This document shows positions 6,037 through 11,776 of a stretch of 11,776 nt of DNA, piece after piece (the stretch's first letter is position 1; each line of letters begins with the position of its first letter). Source of the DNA: SAR92 clade bacterium (GTDB lineage Bacteria > Pseudomonadota > Gammaproteobacteria > Pseudomonadales > Porticoccaceae); assembly GCA_018607545.1 (NCBI GenBank), contig JABBBF010000082.1, positions 1 through 11,776 on the forward strand, in the 5' to 3' direction. The translations under genes were made by a program, and so were the position numbers. The notes beneath the pieces were generated by a model that was not told the DNA's origin, did no database searches, and worked only from the letters and a program-made list of their open reading frames with translations.

Positions 6037-8288
6037 CAAAAGAATTTGAAGTATCCGACACGCAATCCCCAGTTCCCGAGGCCCAACCCTCTTCGATTGA
6101 TGATACAGGCTCCCAGCCGGCGCTATGCGCTGCAGTATTGAAGTTATACCTCGATCGCCTCGAGGTGTCGGTTGAGGCCGGTGCAGTGACCCATGCCTGC
6201 GCTCAGGTCGAGCAGGGTATGGAGCAGGCCACTGTTTCTCAGTGTCTCACTGGGGTATTGAAAATCCTGCAGCTAAAAAGGATTCAGGTTGCGCAGCTAA
6301 ACTGGAGTCGTTTTGATCAGCGGCGGCTGCCGGCAATGGTTTTTCATCAGCAGCAGTGGCAGTTAGTCGAGCGCGGCGATGAGGGCCTGTTGCTGCTCAC
6401 CGATGGCCTGGGTGAGAGCATGCAATTGCCCGGTGATGAGCTGGAGAACCGGCTGCTGCTGTGGTTGCGCAGCGCCCCCTCGAAACCCAAGCAATCGGCG
6501 TTCTTTGCCAAGGGTAATATTGCCGCGCGTCTGGTTTTGGATGAGGTGTTTAAAGAACGCCGCTGGTTGCGCGATACCTTGATCGCTTCTCTGGTGGTCA
6601 ATGTGCTGGCGATTGCCACACCAATTTTTGCCATGCAGGTCTATGATCGTGTGGTCCCCACCTTGGCCTATGCCACGCTGCACACCCTGGTGGCGGGGAT
6701 GGTGATTGTCGTGGCCTTAAATTGGTTGTTAAAAATTGTCCGAGCTCGAATTGTCGACAGTGTTTCCTGCGCGGTGGACAAAGCGGTGTCGCAGCAGGTA
6801 TTTGATCATGTTATGGGCTTGCAGCTGGATACTCGGCCGCGCAGCTTAGGCACTCTCGCTGCACAGGTTGGCGGCCTGGATCAGGTTCGTCAATTCTTTA
6901 CCTCGAGTGTTGTTTTTGGGCTGGTCGACCTGCCATTTGCGCTGCTGTTTATCGGTTTTATTGCCCTGATCGGCGGTCCTATTGCCTGGGTCTACCTACT
7001 GTTGCTGCCAGTGGCGATTATTCTCGGCTGGATCACTCAGCGCCGGTTGCGCAGTTTGATGCAGGAGCAAATGATACGTACCAATGAACGCCAAGGGCTG
7101 CTGGTTGATGCGATTCAGGGCGCTGAATCGATTCGCAGCAATAACGCCGGATGGCGGTTTTCTGAGCAGTGGCAGCAAATTACCGAGACCATATCCCAGT
7201 ACAGTATTCAGCAGCGGGCGATCAGCAGTCGCGCCACGGTGACAACCGCCAGCCTCGCCATGATTGCCTTTGTCTGCGCCATCGTGGTGGGCGTCGGGCA
7301 GATTGAAGCTGGCAACCTAACCATGGGCGCACTGATTGCTTGTAGCCTTCTGGGTGGTCGAGTGATTGGTCCTATAGCGCAGAGCGTGCAGTATTTTTCC
7401 CAGTGGCAGAATGTTAGTCAGGCGCTGGAAATGGTCAATCAGCTATTGCTTCAGGATAGCGAACGGCCTCCGGGCAAAGTACTGCTGATGCCGGATCAGG
7501 GCGTGGACAGTATCGACTTGCAGGGGCTGACATTTTCCTACCCCCAGAGTCCGATAAAACAGCTGGATATCAACCAGTTGAGTTTCAATAAGGGTGAGCG
7601 CGTGGCGCTGCTCGGCCAAGTGGGTTCAGGGAAATCGACTCTGTTGAAAGTTCTCGCCGGTCTCTATCGACCTTCGACCGGGCGGGTGCGTCTGGGTAAT
7701 GCCGATCTGTGGGAGATCGATCCGCATCTTGTTGCCGACCATGTTGGCTATCTGCCGCAATCTGTGCATCTGTTTAAGGGCACCTTGCGCTCCAATCTGG
7801 ATCTGGCTGGCGTGGCGGGAGATTCTCACTTACTGGATATCTGCCAACTGCTCAATATCGATAAAATTGCTGCAGACAATCCGCTGGGTATGGACTTGGA
7901 GATTAGTGAGGGCGGTGAGGGTTTGTCTGGTGGTCAGCGTCAGTTAGTAGGCTTGGCCCGAGTGTTTCTTGGCCAGCCGAAGGTCTGGTTGCTGGATGAA
8001 CCGACTTCGTCACTGGATGTGGAGACTGAGAAAAAGGTCCTTGAGGCGATTCAGGCCAAGGTAAAGCCCGACGATATTCTCTTTATCTCAACCCATCGCC
8101 CAGGTTTGGCGGCTCAGTTGGCGAATCGGGTGCTGGTGATCAAGCGGGGAGTGGTGGCGGACGACGGCAAACCTGAAGCGGTGATTGCCAGGATGATGGC
8201 CGGTCAAGTCGGCAATCGTGCTCAAAACCGCCAGTCAGTGAACGCCAGTCAGGCACAGATGAATAGGGGATTGCCCAATGTTATTTGA
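6033..8288 (+). CDS. Type I secretion ABC transporter/ATPase (LapB/HlyB family) with inactive C39-like domain
   Basis: A 751-residue fused membrane-ATPase exporter of the inner membrane that powers substrate export. Residues about 30-150 resemble a C39 peptidase-like domain, but Gln appears at the expected catalytic Cys position and Gln at the His position ('QQWQLV'), so it should bind rather than cut cargo, as in HlyB. About six membrane segments lie between roughly 183 and 445. The ATPase domain has Walker A GQVGSGKST (528-536), signature LSGGQRQ (631-637), Walker B VWLLDEP (Asp655, Glu656) and H-loop His688. All key residues are intact. It overlaps the TolC-like gene by 4 bases and the adaptor gene by 11 bases. 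The N-terminal 30 residues are Pro/Ser/Asp-rich and probably disordered. Family-level assignment is secure; the cargo (the upstream adhesin) is inferred. Confidence 0.95.
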   Translation: MTKEFEVSDTQSPVPEAQPSSIDDTGSQPALCAAVLKLYLDRLEVSVEAGAVTHACAQVEQGMEQATVSQCLTGVLKILQLKRIQVAQLNWSRFDQRRLPAMVFHQQQWQLVERGDEGLLLLTDGLGESMQLPGDELENRLLLWLRSAPSKPKQSAFFAKGNIAARLVLDEVFKERRWLRDTLIASLVVNVLAIATPIFAMQVYDRVVPTLAYATLHTLVAGMVIVVALNWLLKIVRARIVDSVSCAVDKAVSQQVFDHVMGLQLDTRPRSLGTLAAQVGGLDQVRQFFTSSVVFGLVDLPFALLFIGFIALIGGPIAWVYLLLLPVAIILGWITQRRLRSLMQEQMIRTNERQGLLVDAIQGAESIRSNNAGWRFSEQWQQITETISQYSIQQRAISSRATVTTASLAMIAFVCAIVVGVGQIEAGNLTMGALIACSLLGGRVIGPIAQSVQYFSQWQNVSQALEMVNQLLLQDSERPPGKVLLMPDQGVDSIDLQGLTFSYPQSPIKQLDINQLSFNKGERVALLGQVGSGKSTLLKVLAGLYRPSTGRVRLGNADLWEIDPHLVADHVGYLPQSVHLFKGTLRSNLDLAGVAGDSHLLDICQLLNIDKIAADNPLGMDLEISEGGEGLSGGQRQLVGLARVFLGQPKVWLLDEPTSSLDVETEKKVLEAIQAKVKPDDILFISTHRPGLAAQLANRVLVIKRGVVADDGKPEAVIARMMAGQVGNRAQNRQSVNASQAQMNRGLPNVI
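8265..8270 (+). promoter_or_regulatory. Shine-Dalgarno of the HlyD-type adaptor gene
   Basis: AGGGGA with a 7-base spacer to the ATG at 8278. It lies inside the end of the ABC transporter coding sequence and fixes the adaptor start. Confidence 0.65.
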
Positions 8289-9492
8289 TCGTTTATATCC
8301 CCTCGAAGGGCCAGCCAGTGAACGTACCATTGCCGGCTTGCAAAGTTATCATCTGCGCAAGTTCTCTCCGGTGCTGTGGTTGCTGTTGCTGGCGCTGCTG
8401 GTATTTGTTCTCTGGGCCTCGGTCTTTCGTATCAATCAGGTGGCGAGGGCGTCCGGTGAGGTGATTGCCAGCAGTCGCGTGCAAATCATTCAGGCGGTTG
8501 ATGGCGGGGTTTTGGCGCGTCTCAATGTGCGTGAAGGCGACCGTGTTGAACGTGGGCAAATATTGGCCCAGTTAGATCAAACACGGCTCGGGGCTGCGGT
8601 AAAGGAGGTCGATGTGCGGCTATCGGCACTCGAGGCCAAAGCCACGCGATTGCGTGCCGAGGTGACCTCAGCAGAGAAATTGGTTTTTTCGCAAAATGTG
8701 CTGCGATTTCCTGAGCTAGTGAAGGTTGAACGGGCGCTGTTTAAGCAGCGCCGTCTCGGGTTAGCTGAAGAATTACGCACCCTAAAGGTGGCGGTAGAAC
8801 TGGCCCGAGAAGAGGTGGATCTGGTTGAAAGCCTGGCCCAGTCAGGGGATGCCAATCGCTCTGAGCTGATTCGAGTGGCCCGCAGCTTAAACGATAGCGA
8901 GGCGAAATTAATCAACCGCCGCAACCAGTACTTGGAAGAGGCGCGGATTGAATTAAACAAGACCGACGATGGTATTGCGCAAAATATTCAGATTCTCACT
9001 CAGCGGCAGCAGCAGTTGGAGGACAGTGTGTTTACGGCTCTGTTGCCGGGTATCGTCAAGAATGTGCGCGTCACTACCGTGGGTGGGGTGCTCCGCGCCG
9101 GTGAGGAATTGATGCAGATTATCCCGATTGGCGACGATCTGATTGTTGAGGCCAAGGTGCGTCCGGCGGATATTGCCAACGTTAAGCCTGGGCTTGAAGC
9201 GACGATTCGCTTTGATCCCTTTGATTACACTATTTTTGGGGCAGTGATTGGCGAGGTGGTGTATGTGAGTGCGGATACGCTAAAGAATGAAACCTCTCGT
9301 GGGGAAGAAATTTATTATCGCGTACATATTTCCACGGGAACCTATCCGGTGCTGACTACCGCTAGCAAGGAACTGGCTATTTTGCCGGGGATGACAGCGC
9401 AGGTGGATATCCGCACTGGCGACCGGACGCTTATGGAGTATCTGCTCAAGCCGTTGCGTAAAACCGTCACTGAGGCCTTTGGCGAGCGCTAG
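8278..9492 (+). CDS. HlyD-family periplasmic adaptor (LapC type)
   Basis: A 404-residue membrane fusion protein that links the ABC exporter to the outer membrane channel across the periplasm. A short cytoplasmic tail (1-31) precedes one membrane segment (about 32-50). Next come a lipoyl half-motif around 'AVDGGVLARLNVREGDRV' (73-90), a long coiled-coil hairpin (about 103-250), the second lipoyl half starting at 'LLPGIVKNV' (255-263), a beta-barrel region, and the C-terminal family signature 'ILPGMTAQVDIRTG' (368-381) followed by 'LLKPL'. The start is supported by a good Shine-Dalgarno and an 11-base overlap with the upstream gene. It is the last gene of the plus-strand cluster. I see no LapD- or LapG-like gene after it, so any surface-retention control genes would have to lie outside the window. 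Confidence 0.95.
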   Translation: MLFDRLYPLEGPASERTIAGLQSYHLRKFSPVLWLLLLALLVFVLWASVFRINQVARASGEVIASSRVQIIQAVDGGVLARLNVREGDRVERGQILAQLDQTRLGAAVKEVDVRLSALEAKATRLRAEVTSAEKLVFSQNVLRFPELVKVERALFKQRRLGLAEELRTLKVAVELAREEVDLVESLAQSGDANRSELIRVARSLNDSEAKLINRRNQYLEEARIELNKTDDGIAQNIQILTQRQQQLEDSVFTALLPGIVKNVRVTTVGGVLRAGEELMQIIPIGDDLIVEAKVRPADIANVKPGLEATIRFDPFDYTIFGAVIGEVVYVSADTLKNETSRGEEIYYRVHISTGTYPVLTTASKELAILPGMTAQVDIRTGDRTLMEYLLKPLRKTVTEAFGER

Positions 9493-9502
9493 GGGTTTGG
9501 TG

Positions 9503-9660
9503 GGCTTGGGTGCTAGTCGGCAGGAAGTCCTTCGGCCGCACCCACTCTGTCATCCCGACCGCAGTGGAGGTATCTCATCCAGTTGGCATAATACCCTTCA
9601 GCTTCGTTCAGGCTTGGGTGCCACTGTGCAGGAGATCCTTCGGCTTCGCTCAGGATGACA
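9503..9660. repeat. Intergenic dispersed-repeat-like sequence with direct and inverted copies
   Basis: The gap between the converging genes (9493-9696) is made of related copies. A direct repeat starts at 9503 and again at 9611 (period 108; both read GGCTTGGGTG, then CAGGA and TCCTTCGG). The 28 bases at 9549-9576 are an inverted match, 21 of 28, to 9632-9659. The core resembles GATCCTTCGGCTTCGCTCAGGATGACA, a style of intergenic repeat seen in many unrelated bacterial genomes. The right copy can fold into a short hairpin (ATCCT with AGGAT). It may act as a weak two-way transcription end; there is no T-run. Confidence 0.6.
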
Positions 9661-9696
9661 GCCTTGTATGCCATCCGTCCAATCAGAATTAGGCGC

Positions 9697-10425
9697 CTAT
9701 TTTTGCAGGGTAATGTAGAGAAGCTCCCAGTTCAGGCTGACCTGATGTGGCGTCACAGCAATGCCCACATAATGCTGCAAAGCATCCAGCAATTCTCCGT
9801 CACTCACCGCGGTTAAGGAAAAAAGCCCGCTGCAAAAATCCACCATGTCCTGTTGCGAGGCAAACACCCAGGGGCAAGGTTTTACTTCACTGGCAAGCAC
9901 GGAGAACCCCTGCGCCCTCCCCATAGCCTCGACTTTATCAGCTGTCAGGTAGTCACCACTGTGGCCAGTGCCATTGTGTCGTCCGGCAAAATTATCGAGA
10001 AATTGGCTGATGCTATGATTGGCTGGCACATCCCCCAAGCAGAGAAAGCCGCCGGGCTTTAAACCTTTATGGCAGCGCTGTATAAAGCGCGCTTTATTGC
10101 TGACATGATGAATTGCCGCAAGGCTGACAATAAGGTCATAGTTGTCGACTTTCAGGGCGAGGTTTTCTAGATCAATTGGTGCGCCATGGTGATGGGTTTT
10201 GAATTCACTGCAGGGTTCATAGGAGTCTATTTCTACTGTGGCGGGCAGGTGTCGCTGCAGATAGCCACCACCGGAGGGTATGTCGGCTACTCGGGAAATA
10301 GCCTCGAGATTTAACCCCTCGAATAGGTTGCTAAATTCCCTGTCCCTAGCACCGGGAAACTGTCCCATTGCCCGGTCATAGCTTGAACCCCGTGCCTTAA
10401 ATATCTGCTGATACTGCTGGCTCAT
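9697..10425 (-). CDS. Class I SAM-dependent methyltransferase
   Basis: A 242-residue soluble protein with the Rossmann methyltransferase layout (Methyltransf_11/25 type). Motif I is VADIPSGGGYL (46-56), where the Gly-rich loop binds SAM. An acidic residue after strand 2 (Glu70 in 'SYEPC') fits ribose binding. DLIVSLAAIHHV (97-108) is the strand 4 motif, and LKPGGFLCLGDV (122-133) is the usual post-motif segment. The substrate is not predictable. The ATG at 10425 overlaps the TGA of the ATP-grasp gene (four bases, 10422-10425). There is no clear Shine-Dalgarno, so translation likely depends on coupling. The shared unit suggests both enzymes act on one substrate. It converges with the adaptor gene, and its coding sequence ends inside a TAGGCGCCTA palindrome. 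Confidence 0.88.
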   Translation of the reverse strand: MSQQYQQIFKARGSSYDRAMGQFPGARDREFSNLFEGLNLEAISRVADIPSGGGYLQRHLPATVEIDSYEPCSEFKTHHHGAPIDLENLALKVDNYDLIVSLAAIHHVSNKARFIQRCHKGLKPGGFLCLGDVPANHSISQFLDNFAGRHNGTGHSGDYLTADKVEAMGRAQGFSVLASEVKPCPWVFASQQDMVDFCSGLFSLTAVSDGELLDALQHYVGIAVTPHQVSLNWELLYITLQK

Positions 10426-11483
10426 TTACTGACTATGCCAGCGCGCTGCACAATTAACTTGCTGATAGCGTCTTTCATAGCCGCGATAGGGGACTCCCAA
10501 ATATTGGGCGCCGGCGCAGGGTTAATCAGTATATTCATGTTGGCATTGACCTCGAAAGCTAATATCTCGCCTTGTTGGTTAATGCTGCAGTCAATACCAT
10601 AGTAATCAAGTTTTAACCTCGCCGAAATTTGCGAGATGGTTTTAATCAGCTTTGGCCCCAAGAGCGTTGTAAAAGACTTTAGTGCCTGCTCCTCTTCCTG
10701 CTGCAAAGCAGGCTTGCCTGTCATAAAGACTCTACTGTTAGCATGTATTAGCCATTTATCGCTAATAATCAGGTGACGCAAAAACAGACTGTTGCCCACT
10801 ATCACCAGGCGGTATTTTCGATACAGGCCATCATTCGAGGCGTAGTCAGTAAACTGGGTCAAATAAAAACTTCTGCCGTCGAGAGCATAGCTGTTCATCA
10901 GTTCGACGATTTCGTCGCTACTTTGAATCAGAGTTGTACTGACGCCCCCATGATCGCCGGCCTGGCGAAATATTACTGGGTAGGAGAGCTTTGAGGCATT
11001 AATAGCGGCCTCTACCTGTTCTGGATTTCTTGGTTTGATGCGCACTGTCAAAGGCATTTTTAGGCCAGTGATGCCTGATAGATTGGCGGAAATCAGATCT
11101 CGAGTAGTACTCAGGATCGCATCCGGGTGGTTGACTACCGGTTTCCCTTGGACGGAAATCAATTTTTTGCAGTTCAATAGGGCTACGCTGTGGCTGTCGG
11201 GATCAGTGATTTCGTTGAAAATGATATCGGGGCTGAAGTCCAGTTTAGGACTCTTCGCCTGGTGTTTTCCGCTCAAAACGCGCTTGTAGCGAGTGCCAGG
11301 AAAGTGTTCTAGGTGCATGAAGATATTGCTTGATCCGCTCAGAGATATAATCGGTTTGCCGTCGGACCCTACTTCGATCTGGCTGCTACCGTTGGACTGG
11401 ATACCCGCTATAAAGAGACATTGCATAGGGCTTAACACACCTGATTGGATGATTTTGTGGTGCTCGCCGGAGGATTTATTCAC
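10422..11483 (-). CDS. ATP-grasp family protein, substrate unknown
   Basis: A 353-residue protein with an ATP-grasp fold. From the N-terminus: a pre-ATP-grasp domain beginning 'QCLFIAGIQSNGSSQ' (21-35); 'VVNHPDAILSTTRD' (116-129); the nucleotide loop 'YPVIFRQAGDHGG' (168-180), where Arg173 sits where many family members have Lys; the hinge and strand 'KYRLVIVGNSLF' (223-234); and the metal-binding end 'GIDCSI' with Asp298, then Glu311 and Asn313 in 'FEVNANMN'. Such enzymes join a carboxylate to an amine or similar group through an acyl phosphate. The partner methyltransferase overlaps by four bases. The first available start is GTG at 11483, because an in-frame TAG lies three codons upstream. 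That GTG lacks a Shine-Dalgarno and sits behind a hairpin. ATG at 11426 (residue 20), with AGGTG 11 bases before it, is a good alternative. Confidence 0.8.
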   Translation of the reverse strand: MNKSSGEHHKIIQSGVLSPMQCLFIAGIQSNGSSQIEVGSDGKPIISLSGSSNIFMHLEHFPGTRYKRVLSGKHQAKSPKLDFSPDIIFNEITDPDSHSVALLNCKKLISVQGKPVVNHPDAILSTTRDLISANLSGITGLKMPLTVRIKPRNPEQVEAAINASKLSYPVIFRQAGDHGGVSTTLIQSSDEIVELMNSYALDGRSFYLTQFTDYASNDGLYRKYRLVIVGNSLFLRHLIISDKWLIHANSRVFMTGKPALQQEEEQALKSFTTLLGPKLIKTISQISARLKLDYYGIDCSINQQGEILAFEVNANMNILINPAPAPNIWESPIAAMKDAISKLIVQRAGIVSK

Positions 11484-11708
11484 TGGACGCTAACAGAAAC
11501 GGGTTAGCAGGCAAAATAGATCGTGATTCTCAAGCGATCGTTGGATTAGTAAGCATTAATTGTAGCGCTAATTAGTTTATATATATAGCGTATAGTTAAG
11601 ATCTAGCTAGTCCACGACTGGCCCGGACAAGCCTGTTTAAATTGCCAATTAAAATATCAAAATTTTATCGCGTAGCGGTCCGTGGTCGAGGGGAGGACTT
11701 TAGGTCTA
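11484..11708. other. AT-rich upstream region of the ATP-grasp/methyltransferase unit
   Basis: 225 bases between two minus-strand genes. It includes a TATATATATA tract near 11577-11587 and a perfect AT-rich inverted repeat TAAAAT/ATTTTA at 11650-11667. The promoter for the minus-strand unit should be here, but I cannot name -35 and -10 boxes with confidence. I see no small open frame with a ribosome site that would suggest a precursor peptide. Confidence 0.4.
11489..11508 (-). repeat. Inverted repeat just before the ATP-grasp GTG start
   Basis: GCTAAC and GTTAGC form a perfect 6-base stem around an 8-base loop. In the minus-strand transcript the hairpin ends 5 bases before the GTG at 11483, in the place of a ribosome binding site. 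It could be an operator half-site pair, or a structure that weakens initiation at GTG and favours the internal ATG at 11426. Confidence 0.4.
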
Positions 11709-11776
11709 CTAGCTAAACTGTGCCACATACTTATCTAGCGCATTGGCAAACTCCATCCGATCGCGCTGGGTTAATG
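11709..11776 (-). CDS. C-terminal end of an unidentified protein (5' part off window)
   Basis: Read on the minus strand, one frame is open from the right edge to a TAG at 11709-11711. It encodes an amphipathic, soluble-protein-like tail of 21 residues, beginning LTQRDRMEF and ending DKYVAQFS. The other two minus frames contain stops. This is too short to assign a family, but composition and frame suggest a real gene end lying upstream of the ATP-grasp unit in the same direction. Confidence 0.4.
   Translation of the reverse strand, partial: LTQRDRMEFANALDKYVAQFS

Noticed and set aside
9510..9692. 60-residue plus-strand open frame after the adaptor gene
   Set aside because: It lies entirely in the repeat-like intergenic sequence, has no ribosome site, and its translation is a by-product of the repeat.
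9690..9704. TAGGCGCCTA palindrome followed by TTTTT as a terminator for the plus-strand cluster
   Set aside because: It is a palindrome without room for a loop beyond a 3-base stem, so it cannot form a stable terminator hairpin.
10773..11493. Plus-strand open frames opposite the ATP-grasp gene
   Set aside because: They are antisense shadows of a gene with clear ATP-grasp motifs on the minus strand.
11670..11715. Possible tRNA or small structured RNA near the right edge
   Set aside because: Short GTCC/GGAC pairings are present, but no cloverleaf, T-loop or anticodon arm can be built.

Overview
The window looks like part of a marine-type gammaproteobacterial chromosome. This rests on three things: moderate GC (near 50% by eye), a LapBCE/HlyBD-like type I secretion operon behind a giant Ig-like repeat adhesin, and a TPR-sulfotransferase of a kind common in marine Proteobacteria. 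The taxonomic guess is an inference from gene content; no marker gene is present.

Layout. (1) Positions 2-1849, plus strand: the C-terminal part of a very large, acidic, cysteine-free surface adhesin built of bacterial Ig-like units; its N-terminus lies off the left edge. (2) 1861-4575, plus: a 904-residue protein with TPR repeats on both sides of a PAPS-dependent sulfotransferase domain, starting 11 bases after the adhesin stop. (3) 4774-9492, plus: a complete, tightly packed type I secretion system in the order TolC-like outer membrane channel, ABC exporter with a degenerate C39-like N-terminal domain, HlyD-type adaptor; the three genes overlap end to start. (4) 9493-9696: a converging intergenic gap holding diverged direct and inverted copies of a dispersed-repeat-like sequence. 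(5) 11483-9697, minus: a two-gene unit, an ATP-grasp protein followed by a class I SAM methyltransferase with an ATGA overlap. (6) 11484-11708: an AT-rich upstream region. (7) 11709-11776, minus: the last codons of another gene running off the right edge.

How the genes may work together. The secretion genes form the inner membrane, periplasmic and outer membrane parts of one channel, and the neighbouring adhesin is the obvious cargo. The striking point is the sulfotransferase placed between cargo and exporter. This recalls the Xanthomonas raxST-raxA-raxB arrangement, in which a tyrosine sulfotransferase modifies a peptide exported by a type I system. The proposal that the adhesin is sulfated in the cytoplasm before export is the most interesting hypothesis here, but it is inference. 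The ATP-grasp/methyltransferase pair could be a second, independent small-molecule or peptide modification unit; no substrate or precursor is visible.
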